From contig JANQEE010000062.1 in NCBI GenBank assembly GCA_028278525.1, positions 1 through 64,000 of the forward strand: DNA of 64,000 nt, written 5' to 3'. The notes beneath the pieces were generated by a model that saw only the letters and a list, made by a program, of their open reading frames with translations, was not told where the DNA came from and did not search any database. Shown here piece after piece: positions 41,734 through 49,469 of this stretch (position 1 is the first letter of the stretch; each line of letters opens with the position of its first letter). The translations under genes and the position numbers were made by a program. The DNA is from Minwuiaceae bacterium. Lineage in GTDB: Bacteria > Pseudomonadota > Alphaproteobacteria > Minwuiales > Minwuiaceae.

Positions 41734-42963
41734 TCAGGCGGCGCGGCGGACGATTTCGCCGCTTCGGATCACGGCCAAGCAAGGATTGGCGCCGATGGCG
41801 TAGGCGAGTTCGGCGGGCCGGTCGATGTCCCACAGCACGAAGTCGGCGGTCTTGTCCTGTTCCAGCGACCCGTGGCTTTCCACCATGCCGAGGGCGCGGG
41901 CGGCGTTGCGGGTGACGCCGGCGAGCGCCTCCTCCGGCGTCATGCGGAACAGGGTGCAGGCCATGTTGAGCATCAGCAGCAGCGATGTCGCCGGGGAGGA
42001 GCCGGGATTGCTGTCGGTCGCCAGGGCCATCGGCACGTTGTGGCGGCGGAACAGATCGATGGGCGGTAGCCTGGTTTCGCGCAGGAAGTAGAAGGCGCCG
42101 GGCAACAAAACGGCGACGGAGCCCGCCCGGGCCAACGCCTTGACGCCGTCTTCGGAGACATACTCCAGATGATCCGCCGACAGGCCGCCGAACCGGGCCA
42201 GCAGTTGCGCGCCCTGTTGATCGGAAAGCTGTTCGGCGTGCAGCTTGACCGGCAGGTCGAGCGCGCGGGCGACCTTGAACACCCGCTCGGTCTGGGCCGC
42301 GGTGAAGCCGATGGTCTCGCAGAACGCGTCGACGGCGTCGACCAGGGTCTCGTTGTTGGCCGCCGGCAGCATCTCCTCGCAGACCAGGTCGATATACTCG
42401 TCCGGCTTGCCCTGGTACTCAGGCGGCAGGGCGTGCGCGCCGAGGAAGGTGGTGCGGACGGTGATCGGCAGCAGCCGTTCCAACCGGCGGGCGACGCGGA
42501 GCATCTTGTTTTCGGTTTCAGTATCCAGGCCGTAGCCGGATTTGATTTCGACGGTGGTCACGCCTTCCGCAGCCAGCCGTTCCAGCCGGACGCGGCCGGA
42601 CTCGGTCAGGTCGAACTCGTCCGCGTCGCGGGTGGCGGCGACGGTCGAGACGATACCCCCGCCGGCGCGCGCGATTTCCTCGTAGGTCGCGCCTTCCAAG
42701 CGCATCTCGAATTCGCCGGCGCGGTTGCCGCCGTAGACGATGTGGGTGTGCGGATCGATCAGGCCCGGCGTGATCCAGGCGCCGTCGGCGTTGTGCACCG
42801 AGGTCGCCAATTGCTCCGGCGGTGACGGTAGGTCGGCGGCCGGGCCGACATAGGTGATACGACCGCGTTGCAGGCCGAGCGCGCCGTCGGTTATGGCGCC
42901 GTAGGGACCCGAACCCGGGGTCATCGTTGCCAGATTGGCGTTGATCCAGATCGCGTCCCACAT
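41734..42963 (-). CDS. hutI: Imidazolonepropionase
   Basis: 409 residues of the amidohydrolase superfamily. It hydrolyses imidazolone-5-propionate to N-formimino-L-glutamate, the third step of histidine breakdown. Metal ligands are in [20 protein letters not shown]; substrate motifs are [32 protein letters not shown] and the final ligand aspartate in [10 protein letters not shown]. It lies upstream of the transport operon in the same direction, separated by about 235 bp with a repeat pair and the HutC site, so it may have its own promoter. Confidence 0.96.
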   Translation of the reverse strand: MWDAIWINANLATMTPGSGPYGAITDGALGLQRGRITYVGPAADLPSPPEQLATSVHNADGAWITPGLIDPHTHIVYGGNRAGEFEMRLEGATYEEIARAGGGIVSTVAATRDADEFDLTESGRVRLERLAAEGVTTVEIKSGYGLDTETENKMLRVARRLERLLPITVRTTFLGAHALPPEYQGKPDEYIDLVCEEMLPAANNETLVDAVDAFCETIGFTAAQTERVFKVARALDLPVKLHAEQLSDQQGAQLLARFGGLSADHLEYVSEDGVKALARAGSVAVLLPGAFYFLRETRLPPIDLFRRHNVPMALATDSNPGSSPATSLLLMLNMACTLFRMTPEEALAGVTRNAARALGMVESHGSLEQDKTADFVLWDIDRPAELAYAIGANPCLAVIRSGEIVRRAA

Positions 42964-43020
42964 CGCCGACCACCCCGAACTTTGTTGCCGACCGCTTTAT
43001 TGCCCGCTCTTTGTCTCGAT

Positions 43021-43099
43021 CCCGGCCACCCGCTCCCCCGTCCCAACCACCCCAAGGGTACCCTCATGGGTGGTTGGGACGGGGGAGCGGGTGGCCGGG
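43021..43099. repeat. Long palindromic repeat, copy 2 (32-bp perfect arms)
   Basis: The 32-base left arm (43021-43052, starting CCCGGCCACCCGCTCCCCCG) is perfectly complementary to the right arm (43068-43099); the 15-base loop contains GGGTACCC. It is the best-preserved of three copies (124-180, 60818-60898). It lies in the promoter region between divergent hutI and hutF. Confidence 0.9.
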
Positions 43100-43165
43100 T
43101 AATTCCATCTGAACACATAACACTTTAGTGTGCAGTGACTTCAACACTAAGCGCGGCCTTTCCGC

Positions 43166-44530
43166 ATGACCAGTCTGATTTGCGATGAAATCCTGTTGGC
43201 CGACGGCTGGGCCTGTGACGTGGTGCTGGAAATCGACGGAGCAGGCTGGTTGGCGGCTGTACGCCCGGCGGCTGCCGGCGACAAGGGCGATCGGATCGCC
43301 GGGCCCGTCATTCCCGGCATGCCGAACCTGCACAGCCACGCGTTCCAGCGGGCGATGGCCGGGTTGGGCGAACGCGCCGGGCCGACCGACGACAGCTTCT
43401 GGACCTGGCGGCAGGTGATGTACGACTTCGTCGGCAAGCTCGGACCGGACGCGGTGGAGGCGATCGCGGCGCAGCTCTATGTCGAGATGCTGAAGGCCGG
43501 GTTCACTGCGGTCGGCGAGTTCCACTACCTGCATCACGATCCGGCGGGCCGGGCCTACGCGGACCCGGCGGAACTGTCGCATCGGGTGATCGCGGCGGCG
43601 CGGCGGACGGGAATCGGCATCACGCATCTGCCGGTGCTCTACGCCCATGGCGGTTTCGGCGGGCAGCCGGCCGCCGAAGGGCAGCGCCGTTTCCTGAACG
43701 ACGCGGATGGGTTCTTTCGGATCGTCGACGCCGCGTTCGCCGAGGCGGGTGGCGACCCGCAGATCGCCGTCGGGATCGCGCCGCATTCGTTGCGTGCCGT
43801 CACGCCGGACCTTCTGGCGGAAGCGCTTCGTATGCTGGACGAGCTCGACACCGCGGCGCCGGTGCATATCCATATCGCGGAACAGACCAAGGAGATCGAC
43901 GACTGCGTGGCCTGGTCCGGCGCGCGCCCGGTCGACTGGTTGTGCGACAACACCGACGTGAATGGCCGCTGGTGCCTGGTGCATGCGACGCATATGACCG
44001 AGGGCGAAACAATGCGGTTGGCGACGTCGGGTGCGGTGGCAGGGCTCTGTCCGACGACGGAGGCGAATCTCGGCGATGGGCTGTTTCCGGCTCCGGCCTA
44101 TCTCCAGGCCGGCGGCCGGTACGGCGTCGGGTCGGATAGCCATATTTCGGTCAGCCCGGTCGAGGAATTGCGCTGGCTGGAATACGGGCAGCGGTTGGTC
44201 GCCCGGGCACGCAACCTGCTGCTCGGCGGCGACGGAACGTCGGTCGGCGCGACGCTCTGGCGGGCCGCGGCGGCGGGCGGGGCGCAGGCGCTGGGCCGGA
44301 AGATCGGCCGGATCGCCGCCGGCTGCCGCGCCGATCTTCTGGTGCTGGACCGGGATCATCCGATTCTGGCGGGGCGCGCGGGCGACACGCTGCTCGACGC
44401 GCTGGTGTTCGCCGGCAACGCCAATCCGGTGCGCGACGTTATGGCCGGCGGCCGCTGGGTGGTGCGGGACGGGCACCACCCGGACGAAGACAAAATCGCC
44501 GCCGACTACCGGTCCGCTATCTCGGCGTAA
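43166..44530 (+). CDS. hutF: Formimidoylglutamate deiminase
   Basis: 454 residues of the amidohydrolase superfamily. It deaminates N-formimino-L-glutamate to N-formyl-L-glutamate and ammonia, the fourth step of the five-step route. Metal-binding GMPNLHSHAFQRAMAG, then HIHIAEQTKEI, LVHATHMTEGE and GVGSDSHISVS. The next enzyme (HutG deformylase) is not in the window. Divergent from hutI and convergent with the FAD oxidoreductase, ending 3 bp before its stop. Confidence 0.95.
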   Translation: MTSLICDEILLADGWACDVVLEIDGAGWLAAVRPAAAGDKGDRIAGPVIPGMPNLHSHAFQRAMAGLGERAGPTDDSFWTWRQVMYDFVGKLGPDAVEAIAAQLYVEMLKAGFTAVGEFHYLHHDPAGRAYADPAELSHRVIAAARRTGIGITHLPVLYAHGGFGGQPAAEGQRRFLNDADGFFRIVDAAFAEAGGDPQIAVGIAPHSLRAVTPDLLAEALRMLDELDTAAPVHIHIAEQTKEIDDCVAWSGARPVDWLCDNTDVNGRWCLVHATHMTEGETMRLATSGAVAGLCPTTEANLGDGLFPAPAYLQAGGRYGVGSDSHISVSPVEELRWLEYGQRLVARARNLLLGGDGTSVGATLWRAAAAGGAQALGRKIGRIAAGCRADLLVLDRDHPILAGRAGDTLLDALVFAGNANPVRDVMAGGRWVVRDGHHPDEDKIAADYRSAISA

Positions 44531-44533
44531 GCT

Positions 44534-45871
44534 TCAGACCCAGGGGCAGTGGCTGTTCGACGCGCCGAAGGTTCGGCCGGCCGCGAACCGGTCCATGCCG
44601 AAGGGCTTCAATTCGGCGACGTCGTTGCCGCCGACGATCTGGCGCGCGACCAGCTTGCCGACGCCGGCCATCTTGAAGCCGTGGTTCGAGTCGGCGCACA
44701 TGTAAACGTTCGGCAGGATCCAGTCGAAGATCGGCACGTTGTCCGGCGTGAAGGCGCCGATGCCGCCGTTCGGGCGGTCGCGGAAGTTCGGGCGGCAGCC
44801 CTCGAACCGGCCCATCAACTGGCCCATGGCGGCGCAGATGTAGTCCGCGAATTCCGGCTCGGCCTGATAGTCCTTGTTGTCGTGGCCGTAGGGGTCGAGT
44901 TTCGCTTCCGGGCCGATCATCACCGGGATGGTTCCGCCCTGCACGCCCATGCGGTCCATGCGCTCGGCGCCGTTCTTCCAGTAGACGTAGAGATGATCGT
45001 CGAGTTCGCGGCCGGTGCCGTGCTCGATCACCGGGGTGTTCATCAGCTCCACATGCAGCACCGGCGGGTCCAGGTCGTTGGCGGCGCGGTACGGCTCGTC
45101 GATATAAACCTCGCCTTCCAGCAGGCGCCAGTAGGTCCACATATCTTTGGTGGCGCTGCCGCCGTCGGGATAGGCGCAGTCGAGCGCCGTCGGCTTGCCG
45201 AGCAGGTTCCAGTGCTTGCCGACCCAGGCGCCGACGCAGAGGAAAACGGTGTCGACTTTGATGACGCCCTGGCTGGTATGCAGGGCACTGACCGTGCCGT
45301 CGGCCATGTCGTAGTTCTCGACCTCGACGCCCGATAGAATGCGGACGCCGTGCTGTCGACACTTCTCCGCCAGGCCGCGCACGAACTGCATGGTGCCGGC
45401 ATAGCCGGATATCTTCTCGTGGATTGCGACGTCGATGCCGTCGGTTTTGAAGTCGGGCCAGATGTTGGTGAGGAAGGATCGCGCATCGGCTCCGACATAG
45501 AGGTCGGAGTGGTAGTCGACCGCGTTCTGGCTGCGGTGGAGATTCTCGTAGTCGGCGATCTGGTTGGTTTCGCCGCAGGAGATGTAGCCGACCTGCTGGA
45601 AGCCGAAATTGACCGGATCGTGCATCCAGACGTCGACCGAATGCCTGAGGATCGGGTGGAGTTCCTCGGTCATGTAGAAGTTGCGGACGCAGCCGCAGGC
45701 GATACCGGTGGCGCCTGCGCCCGGCGCGGTCTTGTCCAGTACGATAATGTCGGCACCGGAGCCGGTGCCTTTCTTCTCCAGTTCCATCGCCAGGTGCCAG
45801 GCGGTGCTCATGCCGTGCACGCCGGCGCCGATCACGGCGTAGGTGATCGAGCTTGGCAGGTCGTTTGTCAT
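44534..45871 (-). CDS. FAD-dependent oxidoreductase (DAO / sarcosine oxidase beta-like)
   Basis: 445 residues. N-terminal FAD-binding Rossmann site YAVIGAGVHGMSTAWHL, then a GATGIACGCVRNFY segment in the position that often carries the flavin-contact histidine/cysteine, and a C-terminal second FAD segment SNHGFKMAGVGKLVARQIVGG. The DAO family oxidises amines such as sarcosine, glycine or dimethylglycine. The substrate here is not known; the location beside hut genes gives only a weak hint. No signal peptide. Confidence 0.85.
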   Translation of the reverse strand: MTNDLPSSITYAVIGAGVHGMSTAWHLAMELEKKGTGSGADIIVLDKTAPGAGATGIACGCVRNFYMTEELHPILRHSVDVWMHDPVNFGFQQVGYISCGETNQIADYENLHRSQNAVDYHSDLYVGADARSFLTNIWPDFKTDGIDVAIHEKISGYAGTMQFVRGLAEKCRQHGVRILSGVEVENYDMADGTVSALHTSQGVIKVDTVFLCVGAWVGKHWNLLGKPTALDCAYPDGGSATKDMWTYWRLLEGEVYIDEPYRAANDLDPPVLHVELMNTPVIEHGTGRELDDHLYVYWKNGAERMDRMGVQGGTIPVMIGPEAKLDPYGHDNKDYQAEPEFADYICAAMGQLMGRFEGCRPNFRDRPNGGIGAFTPDNVPIFDWILPNVYMCADSNHGFKMAGVGKLVARQIVGGNDVAELKPFGMDRFAAGRTFGASNSHCPWV

Positions 45872-45968
45872 GTTCCCATCCCCGTTGTTTGTCTGTCGTT
45901 AGTCTGGAACGCCGGGCACGGCCCGCGCCGTCCCGTATGCGACCATCGCGCCGGGCGTCATGTCGCTA

Positions 45969-46925
45969 TCAGGCGTCATAGGGGTGCACCGGCGTTTCCT
46001 TCGGTTTGAACAGGTAGCGACGGAAGAGCCGGCCGTAGCCCGAAATCAGATAGCCGCCGTTTTGCGCCAGCAGCCGCCGGCGTTCCGAGCGGTAGCCGGC
46101 GCGGAGGTCGTACCACGGCATCGCCGGGCGTTCGTGATGCAGCACGTGGTAGTTGTTGCCGAGATAGAGCAGGCGCCAGGGCAGGGCGCCCTCGACGATG
46201 GCGGTCCGATGCAGCGGGTTCTCCGCCGCCCGGTGCTCCGCATAGGAGCGCAGTAGGATCAGCGACATGCCCGCATAGGCGAAGCCGAACAGGTAAACCG
46301 GAAACGGAATGCCGCAGACGACGGTGGTCCAGTAAAGGAGCGCCCCGACACTCGTCCAATGGAGGAGCCAAACGCGAAGCTTTTTCCTGTCGCCGCGGAT
46401 AATCGCGGCCACCTCGTTCCGCCACAAGCGCAGCGCGTGGACCGCGGGGCCGAGCAGCAGGCGGCCGGCCAGCGTGTTGTAGACGGTGAGAAACCGGCGT
46501 GCCGGTGCGCTTAGCGTCCGCCAGCGCGCCGCGGTCACATAAAAGCTCTCGGGGTCGTTGGCCGGGCAGGTCAGGTGCTTGTCGCGATGGTGCTTGAGAT
46601 GGACCGCGCGATAGATCGGATAAGGCAGCCAAAGACTCAATGGCGGCCAGGCCAGCAGGGCGTTGATCCGGGCGCTACGTGTCGGATGGCCGTGCAAGGC
46701 TTCGTGCTGGAACGAGCTGTGCCAGGCGGTCAGCCAGGCGCCGAGCGGTACGGCCAGCCACCAGGGCATCGCCGTATAAAACCAGGTGACGGCGAGCCAG
46801 CCGCCGTAGATCAGGAAAATCAGGCCCCAGGTCGGCGCTTCTATCCGGCGCCATAATGGACTTGATACTGGCTCGACAGATGTGGCAACCCCCCCGAATC
46901 CGCGCGCCCGCGGTTCGCGTTTCAT
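45969..46925 (-). CDS. Membrane fatty acid desaturase
   Basis: 318 residues of the membrane diiron desaturase/hydroxylase family. The three histidine boxes are HEALHGH, HLKHHRDKH and YHVLHHERP, and there are about four membrane segments (WGLIFLIYGGWLAVTWFY, WWLAVPLGAWLTAWHSSF, YLFGFAYAGMSLILL and others). It is expected to introduce a double bond into membrane acyl chains using O2. ATG 46925 follows GAGAGG. It is divergent from the XRE regulator gene, which may control it. Confidence 0.9.
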   Translation of the reverse strand: MKREPRARGFGGVATSVEPVSSPLWRRIEAPTWGLIFLIYGGWLAVTWFYTAMPWWLAVPLGAWLTAWHSSFQHEALHGHPTRSARINALLAWPPLSLWLPYPIYRAVHLKHHRDKHLTCPANDPESFYVTAARWRTLSAPARRFLTVYNTLAGRLLLGPAVHALRLWRNEVAAIIRGDRKKLRVWLLHWTSVGALLYWTTVVCGIPFPVYLFGFAYAGMSLILLRSYAEHRAAENPLHRTAIVEGALPWRLLYLGNNYHVLHHERPAMPWYDLRAGYRSERRRLLAQNGGYLISGYGRLFRRYLFKPKETPVHPYDA

Positions 46926-47015
46926 GCGCAATCCTCTCAAAATGTCTTGGTTTGGCGGGGTCCGAAGCCGGACTGGCTACCGCCGATGACGCTACGGACC
47001 GTAGATCGAAGGGAC

Positions 47016-47127
47016 TGCTGAATCAACGTGGGAATGTGAATTTTATATAGTATATTCCACTCAAATAGTTAATATGGTGATTTATCGAAACATCTGGGCA
47101 TAAAGCGAATTATCTGATGATTCAGCA
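47016..47127. promoter_or_regulatory. Inverted 10-mers in the desaturase/XRE intergenic region
   Basis: TGCTGAATCA (47016-47025) and TGATTCAGCA (47118-47127) are exact reverse complements on each side of an AT-rich promoter segment (TTTTATATAGTATATTCC). The second overlaps the XRE start codon. They could be operator half-sites for the divergently read regulator. Confidence 0.4.
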
Positions 47128-47998
47128 AATAACCATCGACCGGCGCGACACCGTGCGGGTGTTCCGCAGCCGGCTGGTCGACGCCCTGGGACGGTCCGGG
47201 CTGAACCGGTCGGAAGTCGCCCGGCAGATCGGCATCGACCGGTCCACTCTGTCGCAGCTTCTGTCGCCGCAGAACGACCGCCTGCCGCGGGCGGAGACGG
47301 TCGCCGCGATCGCGACCGTTCTGCAGGTCAGCGCGGACTGGCTGCTCGGCCTCAGCCAGGACGTGAACCGCCTGGCCGACATCCTGGAACAGTCCATCCA
47401 GATCGAACCGGGCGAACCGTCGGCGGCCGACGAGCGGTTGGGGCGCTGGCATGCGGAAGCGGCCGGCTACAAGATCCGCTATGTGCCGACCAACCTGCCG
47501 GACCTGATCAAGATTCCGGAATTGATCCGCTACGAATTCCAGCATTATGAAGCGAAGAGTTCCGATCAGGCGCTGTTGGAAAGCGAAGACAGGCTGGCCT
47601 ATTCCAGGCTGCCGGAGACGGAGATCGAGATCTGCAGCTCGGTGCAGGCGATCGAGGAGTTCGGCGGCGGCTACGGCATCTGGAGCGACCTGGATATCTC
47701 GATCCGACGCAAACAGATCGCCGAAATGATAGATCTGGTCGACGAGATTTACCCGACGCTGCGTTGGTTTCTCTACGACGGACGGGCGCGGTATTCGGTG
47801 CCGCTGACGATTTTCGGGCCACAGCGCGCGGCGGTCTACATGGGGCAGATGTACTTCGTGTTCAACACGACGGAGCATATCCGTGTGTTGACCCGGCATT
47901 TCGACGATCTGATCCGTGTCGCCGTGGTGCAGCCGCCCGATGTCGCCGACTTTTTGCGCGGCCTTCTAACCCGGCTCGACGGCCCGGGGCCCCACTGA
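47117..47998 (+). CDS. XRE-family transcriptional regulator
   Basis: 293 residues. The helix-turn-helix is at about 20-75 (ALGRSGLNRSEVARQIGIDR, STLSQLLSPQNDRLPRAETVAAIATVLQVSADWLLGL). The C-terminal ~200 residues form an unrecognised, probably ligand-sensing domain with VPTNLPDLIKIPELIRYEFQ and an RYSVPLTIFGPQRAAVYMG strand pair. It lies divergent from the desaturase and 12 bp before the PhnD-like gene, so it is probably the first gene of an operon. Start ATG 47117 has no clear ribosome site. Confidence 0.8.
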   Translation: MIQQITIDRRDTVRVFRSRLVDALGRSGLNRSEVARQIGIDRSTLSQLLSPQNDRLPRAETVAAIATVLQVSADWLLGLSQDVNRLADILEQSIQIEPGEPSAADERLGRWHAEAAGYKIRYVPTNLPDLIKIPELIRYEFQHYEAKSSDQALLESEDRLAYSRLPETEIEICSSVQAIEEFGGGYGIWSDLDISIRRKQIAEMIDLVDEIYPTLRWFLYDGRARYSVPLTIFGPQRAAVYMGQMYFVFNTTEHIRVLTRHFDDLIRVAVVQPPDVADFLRGLLTRLDGPGPH

Positions 47999-48010
47999 GG
48001 GCATTGTCCG

Positions 48011-48847
48011 ATGGCCGTCGTCAGTCTGCCGATGTACGACCTGCCGGAGGTCCGGGAAGCGACCGACGAATGGTGGTCGGGGCTCGCCGGTCATTTTCGC
48101 GATGCCGGCGTCGCCGGCGCGCCGGACCGGCTGAACCGCGATATCGCGGCCAAGGACGCATGGCGCGACCCGGCGCTTCTGTTCAGCCAGACCTGCGGAT
48201 ACCCGCTGACGCACGAGTTTCGCGGCCGTTTGACAGTCGTCGCAACCCCGGCGTACCGGGCGGCCGGCTGCGACGGCGCCGACTATTGCAGCTACCTGGT
48301 GGTGCGCGATGGCGCGGCCGCGGGCTCGATAGCCGACCTTCACGGAACGGTCGCCGCCGTCAACGGCATGGATTCCCAATCCGGTTGGAACGCGTTGGCT
48401 GCCGCGGTCGCGCCGTTCGCAGGGGGGGACGGGTTTTTCAGCCGCATCGAACTAAGCGGGGCGCATGCCGAGAGTATCGCCATGGTGCGGGACGGCGGCG
48501 CGGACGTCGCGGCGATCGATGCCGTGACCCTGGCCTTGATCGAAAGGCACCGTCCCGCGGCTTTGCACGGCATCCGCAGGCTGGCCGAAACGCCCGCCGC
48601 GCCCGGGCTTCCCTATGTAACGCGGCGCGACGCGGATGCCGGTCTGGTGGAGGCGCTGTGGCTCGGTTTGCAGGCCGCCGTTGCGGATCCGTCGCTTGCG
48701 GCCGTCCGCGATGCCCTGCTGATCGACGGCGCGGAACGGTTGGCGATTGGGGCTTACGACCGTATTCTGGCGATCGAGAAACTTGCCGAGGCCGCCGGTT
48801 TATCCGCCATGGCCCGCCAACATCGCGAGACAATGACGGATCCATGA
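48011..48847 (+). CDS. PhnD-like substrate-binding protein without signal peptide
   Basis: 278 residues. The fold markers are those of the PhnD/TAXI type II periplasmic-binding family: LFSQTCGYPLTHEFRGRLTVVATP, GADYCSYLVVRD, LHGTVAAVNGMDSQSGWNAL and AESIAMVRDGGADVAAIDAVTLALI. No signal sequence precedes MAVVSLPMYDLPEVREATD, so the protein should stay in the cytoplasm or be released some other way. It follows the XRE gene by 12 bp and overlaps the next gene by 4 bp. No permease or ATPase genes adjoin it, suggesting a sensing rather than a transport role. Confidence 0.8.
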   Translation: MAVVSLPMYDLPEVREATDEWWSGLAGHFRDAGVAGAPDRLNRDIAAKDAWRDPALLFSQTCGYPLTHEFRGRLTVVATPAYRAAGCDGADYCSYLVVRDGAAAGSIADLHGTVAAVNGMDSQSGWNALAAAVAPFAGGDGFFSRIELSGAHAESIAMVRDGGADVAAIDAVTLALIERHRPAALHGIRRLAETPAAPGLPYVTRRDADAGLVEALWLGLQAAVADPSLAAVRDALLIDGAERLAIGAYDRILAIEKLAEAAGLSAMARQHRETMTDP

Positions 48848-49437
48848 CCAAGACCATCGATTACTTCGTATCGCTTCAATCGCCCTGGACCTATCTTGGG
48901 CACCAGCGGCTGCTCGACATCGCGTCCCGCCACGGCGCGGATATACGGATTGCCCCGGTCAATTTCGGCACGATCTTTCCGAAGACAGGCGGCCTGCCGT
49001 TGCCGAAACGCGCGCCGGAACGCCAGAAGTATCGGATGATGGAGCTGCGCCGGTGGCGGAGTTTCCTGGACGTGCCGCTGAACTTCAGCCCGGCGCATTT
49101 TCCGGCCGACGAGGCATTGGCTGCCGGCATGGTCGGTGCGGCACGGGATGCCGGGCTTGATGCCGTCGGTCTGGCCGGTGCGGTCCTGCGGGCCGTTTGG
49201 GCGGAAGAAAAAAACATCGGAGAGCGGGACACGTTGCTGGCTGTCGCCGATGGCTTGGGGCTGGACGGATCCACGCTGGTATCGGCCGCCGAGGCGGATG
49301 CGGGCGCCACCTGGCAGCGCGATACGGAAGCGGCCCTCGAGCGGGGTGTTTTCGGTGCGCCGACCTATATCTATCGAGACGAGCTGTTCTGGGGACAGGA
49401 CCGGCTCGACTTTCTCGACCGCGCCGTGGGCGGTTAG
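48844..49437 (+). CDS. DsbA-family isomerase (2-hydroxychromene-2-carboxylate isomerase-like)
   Basis: 197 residues of the thioredoxin-fold DsbA/HCCA isomerase family: KTIDYFVSLQSPWTYLGHQR with a serine (SPW) in place of the CxxC active site, then RAPERQKYRMMELRRW and the C-terminal GVFGAPTYIYRDELFWGQDR. Members are glutathione-dependent isomerases in aromatic breakdown; the substrate here is not known. It starts inside the stop codon of the preceding gene (ATGA overlap). Confidence 0.88.
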   Translation: MTKTIDYFVSLQSPWTYLGHQRLLDIASRHGADIRIAPVNFGTIFPKTGGLPLPKRAPERQKYRMMELRRWRSFLDVPLNFSPAHFPADEALAAGMVGAARDAGLDAVGLAGAVLRAVWAEEKNIGERDTLLAVADGLGLDGSTLVSAAEADAGATWQRDTEAALERGVFGAPTYIYRDELFWGQDRLDFLDRAVGG

Positions 49438-49469
49438 CGACCGTCCGATGAACCGGGCCGACGACAGGA

